Program-made: the position numbers and the translations under genes
Notes under the pieces: generated by a model
What the model was told of the DNA's origin: nothing
Databases searched by the model: none
The model's input: the letters and a program-made list of their open reading frames with translations, nothing else
Shown here: piece by piece, positions 55,501-64,000 of the stretch
Position numbering within the stretch: the first letter of the stretch is position 1
Layout of the letters: each line of letters opens with the position of its first letter
Source of the DNA: Sulfitobacter guttiformis
GTDB taxonomy: Bacteria > Pseudomonadota > Alphaproteobacteria > Rhodobacterales > Rhodobacteraceae
Length of the DNA stretch: 64,000 bases
Reading direction: 5' to 3'
Assembly: GCF_003610455.1 (NCBI RefSeq)
Contig: NZ_RAQK01000002.1
Coordinates: 310,001 to 374,000 of the forward strand

Positions 55501-56966
55501 TGGGTCACCTGCCGCCACTCCCGTCCCTCGCGACGCAAAAGCTCGGTTGAATCGGTGGGGCCGGTGCTGCCGTGATCATAGGGCTTTGGTACATCATTTC
55601 GTGCCTCCCAGCCCTTGATGATCGGATCGGTCCATGCCCATGCGGCCTCCACTTCGTCGCCGCGCATGAATAGGGTCTGGTTGCCACGTATCACATCCAT
55701 AATCAGCCGCTCGTAGGCGTCTACATGCTCGACATCGTCGGGGTTAATTGCCTCCGCATAAGACATATCCAGCGGCACATCAATCAGGCGCATCCCGCCC
55801 GGTCCCGGCTCCTTGATTGTCACGCCCAAAGTGATGCCCTCGTTGGGCTGTAGGCGGATCGACAGAACATTGCGGTGTCGTCCGGCATCTTCGGCGAAGA
55901 TGCTGTGCGGAGTGTCCTTGAACACTACCGTGATTTCCGAGGAACGTGCCTGCATGCGCTTGCCTGTGCGCAAGTAGAACGGCGTGCCGGCCCAACGCCA
56001 ATTGCTGATCTCGGTGCGCAAGGCGATGAAACTTTCAGTGCGGGAGCGCGGATTTCCCACAGCTGTTCGAAAACCGGGGTTTTTCGCCTCGTTGCAGGGT
56101 TCGGCCTGATACTGACCGCGAACAACGTGATAAGGCAGCACCGGTTCGAGCGCTCGAATGACCTTAAGTTTTTCGTCACGGACCGCATCGGGGGAAAACC
56201 GTGCAGGGGGCTCCATCGCGATGAGGCACAACAGTTGCATAAGGTGGTTTTGCACCATATCGCGCATCGCCCCTGACTTATCGTAGTACTCGCCGCGGCC
56301 ACCCACGCCCACTGTTTCGGCGACAGTGATCTGGATGTGATCGACATACTGACTGTTCCACAGCGGCTCGAACAGCATATTGCCGAATCTCACCGCCATG
56401 AGGTTTTGCACGGTCTCTTTGCCTAGATAGTGATCAATCCGGTAAATCTGGTCTTCATTGAAATACGTCGCCAGCGTTTTGTTAAGCGCTCGCGCCGTTT
56501 CAAGGTCGCGGCCAAAAGGCTTTTCGACGACGATCCGCGCCTGATCATCGGCCATGCCCCATTTTTGCAGCCGCTCCGCAATCTCGCCAAAGAGCGAGGG
56601 TGCGACCGAAAAATAGTAGGCCTCGACCCGTTCGGTGCCCGCCATCAAGGCTTGTAACTCCTTCCAGCCCTGCTCGCCTAGGGCATCGATCGCTACGTAT
56701 TCAAGCTGGCCAAGAAAGGCTTCGAGCTGGGCAGGCTCAAATGTGTGGCCGCCCCCGAATTCACCAATCGCTTCGCGCACCATTTCGCGGTAACCGTCAC
56801 TGTCCATCTCGCTGCGTGCGGCACCGATCACGCGCGCTTGGTCTGGCATCTGGCCCGCGCAGAACCGGCGAAACAGACCCGGCAAAATTTTGCGCCGCGC
56901 CAGATCGCCTGTGCCGCCGAAAATCACCAGATCAAATAAATCTACCGGAATGACGCGTGATACCAT
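55497..56966 (-). CDS. zwf: Glucose-6-phosphate 1-dehydrogenase
   Basis: 489 aa from ATG 56966 (MVSRVIPVDLFDLVIFGGTGDLARRKI); a longer frame to 57005 is not needed. The NADP site is GGTGDLARRK, the substrate and catalytic motif is RIDHYLGKETVQNL, and EKPFGRDLETA matches the conserved EKP segment. First step of glucose oxidation to 6-phosphogluconate, feeding the Entner-Doudoroff pathway that dominates sugar use in roseobacters. First gene of the operon. Confidence 0.98.
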   Translation of the reverse strand: MVSRVIPVDLFDLVIFGGTGDLARRKILPGLFRRFCAGQMPDQARVIGAARSEMDSDGYREMVREAIGEFGGGHTFEPAQLEAFLGQLEYVAIDALGEQGWKELQALMAGTERVEAYYFSVAPSLFGEIAERLQKWGMADDQARIVVEKPFGRDLETARALNKTLATYFNEDQIYRIDHYLGKETVQNLMAVRFGNMLFEPLWNSQYVDHIQITVAETVGVGGRGEYYDKSGAMRDMVQNHLMQLLCLIAMEPPARFSPDAVRDEKLKVIRALEPVLPYHVVRGQYQAEPCNEAKNPGFRTAVGNPRSRTESFIALRTEISNWRWAGTPFYLRTGKRMQARSSEITVVFKDTPHSIFAEDAGRHRNVLSIRLQPNEGITLGVTIKEPGPGGMRLIDVPLDMSYAEAINPDDVEHVDAYERLIMDVIRGNQTLFMRGDEVEAAWAWTDPIIKGWEARNDVPKPYDHGSTGPTDSTELLRREGREWRQVTQ

Positions 56967-57214
56967 GGTCTTTGCCTTTATGGAGTGACGGGCATTCTGC
57001 CGCACTATTCGAAATTTATCGCGCCTGTCCTCATGATTGCATCGGTAAACGATAATTTTCGACGGGGAAGAGGCGAATTAAGTCATGTTAGCGCAAACAT
57101 ACGTAAATGTCCGATGTTCACAAGAGCGTGCGTGCAAAAAACAGGGCCTTTTCTTGATCAAAGCAATGCCCTACCCCGTTCTGGACGTAAAGAGTGTGGA
57201 CGAAAGGTGACCCG

Positions 57215-58162
57215 ATGAAAGATATTCCTCTGGCCAATCACGGGAAATTTCAAGATCCTGTTTTGACTGCATCCGGCGATCAGCGCGCTACCGTGGCCCT
57301 GAGCGATCCACAAACGCTGTGGTTCAACACTGGCACCCTTTGCAATATCGAATGTGCAAATTGCTATATCATGTCGAGCCCGACAAACGATGCGCTGGTC
57401 TATATTACAACCGACGAAGTGCGCGAATACCTCGACCAGCTCGAGGCCCGTAAATGGAACGTGCGCGAGATTGCGTTTACCGGCGGCGAGCCGTTCATGA
57501 ACCCTCAGATGATCGGGATAACCGAGGCCGCCCTCGAGCGGGGCTACGAGGTTCTGATCCTGACCAATGCTATGCTGCCGATGATGCGTAAAAAGATGCG
57601 CGAAGGGCTGTTGCACCTTCATGCGGCTTATCCGGACAAGCTTACTTTGCGGATATCCGTCGATCACTACCGCCGCGATCTGCACGATGCGGAGCGTGGA
57701 AAAGGTGCGTTCGACAAAACGGTGACCGGCATGCAATGGCTACGCGACAACGGCTTTACCATGGCGGTCGCAGGGCGGTCGGTGTTTGAGCACACAGATG
57801 CTGACAGCCGCGCAGGATATGCGGCCTTTTACGCCGAGCACAACTTTAACATTGATGCGTATAACCCAGGAATGACTGTTCTTTTCCCAGAAATGGACGA
57901 GGCGGTCGAGGTGCCGGAAATCACCACTGCCTGCTGGGGTATTCTCGACAAGTCGCCCGATGCAGTGATGTGTGCGTCGTCGCGGATGGTGGTCAAGCGG
58001 CGCGGCGCGGAAAAGCCGACCGTGCTCGCCTGTACGTTGCTTCCCTACGCGCCGGAGTTCGAACTGGGCGAAACACTGGCAGAGGCCGAGCGCGATGTTG
58101 CCCTCAACCACCCTCATTGCGCCAAGTTTTGCGTCTTGGGCGGCGCGAGTTGTTCTGCCTAA
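57215..58162 (+). CDS. Radical SAM protein with extra cysteines
   Basis: 315 aa from ATG 57215, with a GAAAGGTGA ribosome site. The radical SAM cluster motif CxxxCxxC is CNIECANC (around residues 43-50), followed by GGEPFMNPQM for SAM binding. The C-terminal third has further cysteines (TTACWGIL, VMCASSR, LACTLLPY, HCAKFCVLGGASC), which may hold an auxiliary iron-sulfur cluster. Neither partner peptide nor substrate is visible. Its stop overlaps that of the convergent DUF2855 gene by four bases. Confidence 0.88.
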   Translation: MKDIPLANHGKFQDPVLTASGDQRATVALSDPQTLWFNTGTLCNIECANCYIMSSPTNDALVYITTDEVREYLDQLEARKWNVREIAFTGGEPFMNPQMIGITEAALERGYEVLILTNAMLPMMRKKMREGLLHLHAAYPDKLTLRISVDHYRRDLHDAERGKGAFDKTVTGMQWLRDNGFTMAVAGRSVFEHTDADSRAGYAAFYAEHNFNIDAYNPGMTVLFPEMDEAVEVPEITTACWGILDKSPDAVMCASSRMVVKRRGAEKPTVLACTLLPYAPEFELGETLAEAERDVALNHPHCAKFCVLGGASCSA

Positions 58163-59223
58163 AGGCTGATAATGTGGCCATGGCGCGGGTTTGCGCTGCC
58201 GTCGGCTAGTGTGCCATATATCGATGCCGCCTGCCCTAACCCGTCGTGTACCTTCACATCGAGCCATGTACCTGCATCGTCAGCCAGACGCTTCCATGCT
58301 TGGGTGATCTGCTTTTCAATTACGCCAGGACCCCACTCATCGCGCCGTTTGGCGATCTGGGCGGGCGCAAAGAAAAACTGTGGCTTGACGCCTTCAACCA
58401 CGGTTTGTGGTGCGAACTGGTCCCAATGACTGATGCCGACAGCGGCGGAGTGTTTTAGGTGCGCACCCAAAGTGCTGTGCACCTGCGCTTTGACCCCTGC
58501 ATTGCCTGACATATCCACATACACCGACGCGGCCAGTGGCAGCTGTCCGATCTCGTCATACGTCAAGACGAGATCACACGCTCCGAGGTCCTCGACAAAG
58601 CTGCGGTTTTTATCTGACGTGAGGCCGATGATCTTATAATCCCGGTCCTTAGGTTCGGCCAGATATTTGCACAACCCGAGGCCGGTTTTTGAAGAGGCAC
58701 TACCGATAATGATCTGCTCCGCACCAAAGCGGTCATTGTCCGTCAGCCAGTCAAACAACAGATAGGAGGTCGCCAGAAGCGGCTGCAGTAGTGCGCGCAT
58801 GTGGTCTTGCGATGGCCCGCTCTGCCGGACCGGCGTATAACGGTTATAGACGGCGGGCAGCTTTGCGCGGTGGGCACTTGCGTCGACAAAACCGCCGTAA
58901 CCGTCCGCCTGCACCTCGATTACCAGCTCCTCCGCCAGCGGATAAAAGCCGTAGAGGCGTGTGCCTACGGCAATATCCGGGCTATTGCTTTCGCTCACAA
59001 CCGCGGTACCCCAAACCGGCACCAGACCGTAACCCTCTATCCCTGTTGGAAAAAAGTTCCAGTAGCCAATGGCGAAACCGGATGCGGCATAGGTCACGTT
59101 ATTGGCGGTCAGCGCAAAACTCTCGAGCTTGAGGCGGGCTTGTCCGACGCTGCAATCGGCTGCGGCCACGTCCTCTATGCGGGTTTCGGTAATAGTTTTA
59201 TGGTTCGTCAAAAGGCGTTGCAT
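58159..59223 (-). CDS. DUF2855 family protein
   Basis: 354 aa. It matches DUF2855 throughout (LESFALTANNVTYAASGFAIGYWNFFP, VVSESNSPDIAVGTRLYGFYP, IIGSASSKTGLGLCKYLAE). The fold resembles MDR-type oxidoreductases, with the degenerate nucleotide loop GSASSKTGLG near residue 175 and GLTSDKN after it, but no established substrate. Its 3' end overlaps the radical SAM gene. Confidence 0.92.
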   Translation of the reverse strand: MQRLLTNHKTITETRIEDVAAADCSVGQARLKLESFALTANNVTYAASGFAIGYWNFFPTGIEGYGLVPVWGTAVVSESNSPDIAVGTRLYGFYPLAEELVIEVQADGYGGFVDASAHRAKLPAVYNRYTPVRQSGPSQDHMRALLQPLLATSYLLFDWLTDNDRFGAEQIIIGSASSKTGLGLCKYLAEPKDRDYKIIGLTSDKNRSFVEDLGACDLVLTYDEIGQLPLAASVYVDMSGNAGVKAQVHSTLGAHLKHSAAVGISHWDQFAPQTVVEGVKPQFFFAPAQIAKRRDEWGPGVIEKQITQAWKRLADDAGTWLDVKVHDGLGQAASIYGTLADGSANPRHGHIISL

Positions 59224-59502
59224 TTACTGTCCTCCCCGGAGCATTGGCTCACCTTAGAGGGCGATTGCATGGACAAAACTATAACGTGACGTCAGAGACC
59301 TTTGCAGGCATACTGAAATCTACGATGACCGAGTAAAATAATTTCACGCAATTTAAACTTATTTGTAAATTAAAACAGTAAGTTAGCTGTAACTACTTTT
59401 GTGATCCGCCCCGGCGTTTGTCCGTGGGATTGCACCTCATCTGGGCTTCGCGCTATAGTGCAACGCAAGATATAGAATACATCAGCAAAGCTGGGACACA
59501 GA

Positions 59503-62268
59503 TTGACCGATACGCCGGAAACGCCTGAAAACGAAGACGAAAACCTGCCTCAGCGGGCCGTTTATGACGGACCAACGGTGACGATCGAGCACGAGATGCG
59601 CACAAGCTATCTCGACTATGCGATGAGCGTGATCGTAAGCCGTGCAATTCCTGATCTGCGTGACGGCCTCAAGCCGGTGCACCGCCGGATCCTTTATGCG
59701 ATGTATGAAGCTGGCAACACCCACGACAAAGCCTACCGTAAATCGGCGCGTGCTGTGGGCGATGTGATGGGTAAATACCATCCCCACGGCGATAGTGCGA
59801 TTTACGATGCACTGGTCAGGATGGCGCAGGATTTCTCGATGTCGCTCCCTCTTCTGGACGGTCAGGGGAATTTTGGCTCCATGGATGGCGATAACGCCGC
59901 TGCGATGCGCTACACGGAAGTGCGCATGGATAAGCCTGCTGCGTATCTTCTCGCTGATATCGACAAGGAAACAGTCAATTTTCAAGACAACTATGACGGC
60001 AAAGACCGTGAACCCACGGTCCTGCCAGCCCGCTTCCCCAACATGCTGGTTAACGGTGCGGGTGGTATTGCGGTTGGTATGGCCACAAACATCCCGCCAC
60101 ACAACCTTGGCGAAGTTATCGATGCATGCCTTGCATTGATCGAGAACCCCGACCTGACGTCGGAGGAACTGATCGAATACGTTCCCGGCCCCGATTTCCC
60201 CACCGGTGGCATTATGCTGGGCCGCTCGGGTGCGCGCAAAGCGTATCTTGAAGGGCGCGGATCGGTTATCGTACGGTCCAAAACCCGCATAGAGGAAATC
60301 CGCAAGGACCGCTGGGCCATCGTTATCGACGAGATTCCCTATCAGGTGAACAAGGCTACTATGATCGAACGGATCGCAGAGGCCGCGCGCGACAAGAAAA
60401 TTGAAGGTATTGCGCATGTTCAGGACGAGAGTGACCGTAATGGTGTTCGCGTCGTCATCGAGCTCAAGCGGGATGCGACAGCCGAAGTTGTAATGAACCA
60501 GTTGTTCCGCTTTACCCCGATGCAAACATATTTCGGGTGTAATATGCTCGCGCTCAATGGTGGCCGGCCGGAAACCTTGACCCTGCGCCGCTTCCTGACC
60601 TGCTTCATTGATTTCCGTGAGGAAGTTGTTGCACGGCGCACAGCACATCTGCTGCGCAAGGCCCGCGAGCGTAGCCACATCCTGTGCGGTCTGGCCGTTG
60701 CGGTTACTAACATCGACGAGATCGTAGCCACCATTCGCTCCTCCGCCGACGCCTCCGAGGCGCGAGAGAAGTTGATGACACGCCGCTGGCCTGCGGAAAG
60801 CATCCTGCCCTACATCAAGCTGATCGATGATCCCACACATACGGCCAACGCCGATGGGACATACAATCTGTCGGAAATTCAGGCCCGTGCGATTCTTGAG
60901 CTGCGGCTACAACGCTTGACACAGCTTGGCGTTAACGAAGTCACCACCGAGCTTGAAGAACTGGCCGCGAAGATCAAGGAGTACCTTGAAATCCTAGGCT
61001 CCCGCGACCGTATCATGAGCATCATCCGCGACGAGCTGGCCGAGACGCGCGACCTGTTCGCCGTGCCACGGCGCACACAGATCGTCGACTGGTCCGGAGA
61101 TATGGAAGACGAGGATCTGATCGAACGCGAGGATATGGTCGTGACCGTCACCTCCGGCGGTTATATCAAACGCACGCCTTTGGCCGATTTCCGCAGCCAA
61201 CGCCGCGGCGGCAAGGGTGTGTCTGGTATGGCCACCAAGGAAGAAGATGTAGTCACCACCCTCTTTGTGGCCAACACCCATACGCAGCTGTTGTTCTTTA
61301 CCACCGACGGCATGGTCTACAAACTCAAGACATGGCGCCTGCCCCAAGGTAGCCGTACCTCCAAGGGCAAGGCGATTGTGAACATCCTGCCAATCCCCGT
61401 TGGCGTCTCGATTGCGGCGATCATGCCCGTAGACCGTGACGAAAAGGAATGGGATGATTTGCAGGTTGTGTTCGCCACTTCCGCCGGAACCGTGCGTCGC
61501 AACAAACTCAGTGATTTCACCAATGTGATGCGCAACGGCAAGATCGCGATGAAGTTCGAGGACGAGCATCAAGGCACGACTTTGATCAATGCCCGTATTG
61601 CAAGCCACGATGACGACGTGATGCTGGTCACAAATTCGGGCCGCGCCATCCGCTTCCGGGCTACTGACGTTCGTGTGTTCAACTCGCGCGCTTCGGTCGG
61701 GGTGCGCGGCATCAAGCTGCTGGGCGAAGATCGCGTTGTTTCCATGTCGATCATTCGTCACTTCGATGCCGCTTCCGAAGAGCGGACGGCCTACCTCAAG
61801 ATGCGCCGCGCTATGGCGGGTCTTGCGGATGATGTGTCCGAGGATGACGAGGAAGCGGCACCCGCCGATCCGAACTTCTCCAATGAGCGCTATATCGAGA
61901 TGTCAGCCGCGGAAAATCTGATCCTGACCATCACTTCAGCTGGTGCAGGTAAGCTAAGTTCGAGCCATGATTACCCGCTGCGGGGTCGTGGCGGTATGGG
62001 GGTCACTGCGATGGACAAAGCCATGCGTGGCGGCGAAATCGTAGCAAGCTTCCCGGTCGAGATGGATGACCAGATCATGCTTGCGACCTCCAAGGGTCAA
62101 TCGATCCGCGTGCCAGTTGAGGGTATCTCTTTCCGCTCACGCAGTGCGGGTGGCGTCAAGGTTTTCAACACCGGCAAGAACGAGGTTGTGGTATCAGTCG
62201 CGTGGATCGCGGATCAGGGTGACGAAGCAGTAGAAGACGCAACAGAAGCGAGCGGCGAGGCTGAATAA
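59503..62268 (+). CDS. gyrA: DNA gyrase subunit A
   Basis: 921 aa beginning with TTG at 59503 ([22 protein letters not shown]); a GGGACA site lies seven bases upstream. No ATG start lies nearby that keeps the conserved N terminus. Visible are [48 protein letters not shown] with the quinolone-region Ser and Asp near, and the active-site Tyr in [10 protein letters not shown]. The C-terminal beta-pinwheel carries a GyrA-box (QRRGGKG) and an acidic insert ([13 protein letters not shown]). It introduces negative supercoils with GyrB. Confidence 0.98.
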   Translation: MTDTPETPENEDENLPQRAVYDGPTVTIEHEMRTSYLDYAMSVIVSRAIPDLRDGLKPVHRRILYAMYEAGNTHDKAYRKSARAVGDVMGKYHPHGDSAIYDALVRMAQDFSMSLPLLDGQGNFGSMDGDNAAAMRYTEVRMDKPAAYLLADIDKETVNFQDNYDGKDREPTVLPARFPNMLVNGAGGIAVGMATNIPPHNLGEVIDACLALIENPDLTSEELIEYVPGPDFPTGGIMLGRSGARKAYLEGRGSVIVRSKTRIEEIRKDRWAIVIDEIPYQVNKATMIERIAEAARDKKIEGIAHVQDESDRNGVRVVIELKRDATAEVVMNQLFRFTPMQTYFGCNMLALNGGRPETLTLRRFLTCFIDFREEVVARRTAHLLRKARERSHILCGLAVAVTNIDEIVATIRSSADASEAREKLMTRRWPAESILPYIKLIDDPTHTANADGTYNLSEIQARAILELRLQRLTQLGVNEVTTELEELAAKIKEYLEILGSRDRIMSIIRDELAETRDLFAVPRRTQIVDWSGDMEDEDLIEREDMVVTVTSGGYIKRTPLADFRSQRRGGKGVSGMATKEEDVVTTLFVANTHTQLLFFTTDGMVYKLKTWRLPQGSRTSKGKAIVNILPIPVGVSIAAIMPVDRDEKEWDDLQVVFATSAGTVRRNKLSDFTNVMRNGKIAMKFEDEHQGTTLINARIASHDDDVMLVTNSGRAIRFRATDVRVFNSRASVGVRGIKLLGEDRVVSMSIIRHFDAASEERTAYLKMRRAMAGLADDVSEDDEEAAPADPNFSNERYIEMSAAENLILTITSAGAGKLSSSHDYPLRGRGGMGVTAMDKAMRGGEIVASFPVEMDDQIMLATSKGQSIRVPVEGISFRSRSAGGVKVFNTGKNEVVVSVAWIADQGDEAVEDATEASGEAE

Positions 62269-62366
62269 GCCCCGCCCTTCTCGTGTTTGGGCAGTCTTCG
62301 TCTCTGGGACATGAAAAAGCAAAATAAAGCTCGATTTCGCGAGTTTCCTTAGTTTTCAGATTACAA

Positions 62367-62399
62367 AAAAGAGCCGCTTCACAATGAAGCGGCTCTTTT
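62367..62399 (+). terminator. Intrinsic terminator after gyrA
   Basis: AAAAGAGCCGCTTC pairs with GAAGCGGCTCTTTT over an ACAAT loop. It starts about 100 bases past the gyrA stop and has A and T flanks on both sides, so it may be bidirectional. Confidence 0.88.
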
Positions 62400-62832
62400 G
62401 CTAAGCAGAAAGTTGCTTTGAAGCAAAACTTGTGGGTTAGCCGTGGATACTGTTGCGAAACCGGGCGTGGAAGCAATTACGAGGATTGAAAAGATCCCTG
62501 CGCCGAGAGCGGCTGCACCTTCAATGCCTGCGCCTGACGAAAGAGACCCTATGCGGACGCCGAGTTTGCGCAAAAGGGTGTCATCGCGATAACACCAAGA
62601 AGTGCGAATGATTTCTTCGGGTATTTCTGTCGTACAAAAATTGATGCAGCAGCGACTCAGCTGACGTAGTGGGTATTGATTAACCCCTGCACCACGGGAC
62701 AAAAAGCGCAGAGAGCAGACCGATAAAGCCGCACTATAATACATATATTAGGACGCTGAGGAAAAATGGATTAACCAGAATAAGTTGTGGAATCCTCTGC
62801 CCGAAAGCAGAGGTTTCTACCCTGAAGTTTGC
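62400..62832. other. Intergenic between gyrA terminator and the carboxypeptidase gene
   Basis: 433 bases. A minus-strand frame (about 62379-62744) has a hydrophobic C-terminal half but would end inside the terminator and shows no family similarity; I do not count it as a gene. Nothing else is seen. Confidence 0.55.
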
Positions 62833-64000
62833 TTAAATATTGTAAATTCCGCTGAATTTTTCTTTCAGATACGCTAAAAGAGGGGCCTCATCGGGCGCTT
62901 TTCCGGATGCACGCTCGATGACGTCACGCGGCTCGTACAGACCGCCGTGTGTCTGAACGTTCTCACGTAACCATGTCGTTGCTGCCGAAGTATCGCCAGC
63001 CGCAAGGTCCGCATCCAGACCGGGAAGTGCCTGTCGCATCGCCTCATTCAGGCATCCGGCATAGACGTTTCCAAGGCTGTAGGTCGGAAAATACCCGAAC
63101 AAGCCGACGGGCCAATGCACATCCTGCAAAACCCCGTTTGAGGGCTTGTCGACAGCGAACCCGAAATCGGCCTCGAACCGGTCGTTCCACGCCGCCTCAA
63201 GCTCGCTCACCTGCAAATCGCCAGACATCAACGCGCGCTCGAGGTCGAACCGCAGCAGAACATGCAGGTTATATTGCAACTCGTCCGCCTCGGTCCGGAT
63301 AAATCCATCGCCCACGCGGTTTACAGTGGCATAGAAAGCATCTTCGTCTTTTACGCCAAATTCACCAAACGCATCTTTCATCTGGCCAAACAACCAGCCG
63401 GTAAATGCGCGGCTGCGGCCAATCTGGTTTTCGTAAATCCGGCTCTGGCTTTCGTGGACACCCATACTCACGCCACTGCCAAGTGGGGTCAGTAGGTGAT
63501 CCGCGTGGATGTTCTGCTCATAGGCGGCATGGCCTACCTCGTGAATTGTGGAGTAAAAGCAATTGAACGGGTCAATAGGATTTGTCCGTGTGGTAATACG
63601 AACATCCAGGCCCGAACCGCTCGAAAACGGATGCACTGCTTTGTCCACCCGCCCGCGTGTCATGTCATAGCCAAAGGTTTTCGCCAGTTGGCGCGTCAGT
63701 TTCATCTGCGCACCTTCGTCGTATTCACCGCTCAGTGGCGCCACAGGTTTTGCCTCACGAATGGCTGCGCGCAGTTCAGACAGAACAGGCCGCATGGAGC
63801 CGAACATCGCCTCCAGATCGGCCCCTGTCGTACCGGGCTCATAATCTGCCAACATAGCATCATAGACATCACCACCAGCCGCCAGTGCCTGCCCCTCTTC
63901 GCGCTTGAGCATGATCACTTCGGCCAGTGTTGGCGCAAAAGCCTTGAAATCATTATCGGCGCGTGCTTCGGCCCAGATGCCTTGGGAGGCCGACGTGAGC
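62833..64000 (-). CDS. Carboxypeptidase M32 (Taq/BsCP type), 5' truncated
   Basis: The reading frame is open to the window edge; about 389 of the usual roughly 490 residues are present. The zinc motif HEVGHAAYEQN (HExxH) lies in IHEVGHAAYEQNIHADH, with the downstream metal Glu in GVHESQSRIYEN. Family segments PFSSGSGLDVRITTRTNPIDPF and WPVGLFGYFPTYSLGN are intact. It is a cytosolic metallocarboxypeptidase releasing C-terminal residues. The start lies beyond 64000. Confidence 0.94.
   Translation of the reverse strand, partial: LTSASQGIWAEARADNDFKAFAPTLAEVIMLKREEGQALAAGGDVYDAMLADYEPGTTGADLEAMFGSMRPVLSELRAAIREAKPVAPLSGEYDEGAQMKLTRQLAKTFGYDMTRGRVDKAVHPFSSGSGLDVRITTRTNPIDPFNCFYSTIHEVGHAAYEQNIHADHLLTPLGSGVSMGVHESQSRIYENQIGRSRAFTGWLFGQMKDAFGEFGVKDEDAFYATVNRVGDGFIRTEADELQYNLHVLLRFDLERALMSGDLQVSELEAAWNDRFEADFGFAVDKPSNGVLQDVHWPVGLFGYFPTYSLGNVYAGCLNEAMRQALPGLDADLAAGDTSAATTWLRENVQTHGGLYEPRDVIERASGKAPDEAPLLAYLKEKFSGIYNI

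Noticed and set aside
53639..55618. 659-codon open frame on the plus strand across pgi and pgl
   Set aside because: It is antisense to two strongly identified enzymes, shows no family pattern, and is explained by codon bias in GC-rich genes.
59482..60840. 452-codon minus-strand frame inside gyrA
   Set aside because: Antisense shadow of gyrA with no recognisable motif or ribosome site.
62379..62744. 121-codon minus-strand frame after gyrA
   Set aside because: Its end lies within the gyrA terminator hairpin. The hydrophobic stretch has no signal peptide context, and no family is recognised.
1..64000. tRNA, rRNA, CRISPR arrays, prophage or integrative element borders
   Set aside because: I looked for cloverleaf-like sequences, regular direct repeats and integrase genes in all gaps and found none that I could support.

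Overview
The window looks like a chromosome segment from a marine alphaproteobacterium of the Rhodobacteraceae (Roseobacter group). The support is protein-level: a CckA hybrid kinase with a CtrA-type box in front of it, a recA with the alphaproteobacterial SOS box GTTC-N7-GTTC, eukaryote-like NADP isocitrate dehydrogenase, the DUF6356 and Hint/RTX protein types common in this family, and a zwf-pgl-pgi operon. Most of the sequence is densely coding with short intergenic gaps, many 4-bp ATGA overlaps, and moderate to high G+C. I could not place genus or species.

Layout. 1-14.7 kb is housekeeping: HD phosphohydrolase, icd, a class II glutamine amidotransferase, an Lrp/AsnC regulator, an SMR exporter, typA, alaS, recA, a small sulfotransferase, cckA and an RsmB/NOP-type RNA methyltransferase. 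14.7-18.7 kb is a decay zone with no intact gene. It holds the C-terminal end of an IS110-family transposase and a multiply frameshifted Hint/RTX calcium-binding protein. 18.8-32.6 kb is accessory: an exported L,D-transpeptidase, a small lipoprotein, a divergent HxlR regulator / Old Yellow Enzyme pair, the two-gene carboxy(nor)spermidine route for polyamines, an SDR, an MDR-family oxidoreductase, and a HlyD plus two ABC-2 permeases with a divergent TetR regulator but no ATPase.

33-41 kb is one long minus-strand operon. It begins with AmiC (amide sensor) and AmiR (ANTAR antiterminator), then encodes a complete peptide-type ABC importer wrapped around an acetamidase/formamidase. A promoter-like element and a textbook intrinsic terminator sit in its 5' leader just before amiC, and a small hairpin there overlaps the terminator's 5' arm. 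This suggests the whole uptake and hydrolysis system is switched on by AmiR antitermination when AmiC senses a substrate.

41.2-47.5 kb is a plus-strand operon of periplasmic and outer-membrane proteins: imelysin, a beta-barrel protein, a di-heme cytochrome oxidoreductase, a second imelysin and DUF1513. It is probably linked to iron, and three GTCGGAT-type half-sites precede it. 47.5-50.8 kb, on the other strand, holds the most unusual gene: a cobalamin- and 4Fe-4S-dependent reductive dehalogenase fused to an FMN/NAD(P)H/2Fe-2S reductase, so one polypeptide carries the whole electron path. After a lysozyme-like exported protein and a Na+/H+ antiporter come zwf-pgl-pgi (glucose oxidation), a radical SAM protein convergent with a DUF2855 protein, gyrA with a TTG start, and an M32 carboxypeptidase cut by the window edge. 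I found no tRNA, rRNA or CRISPR array.
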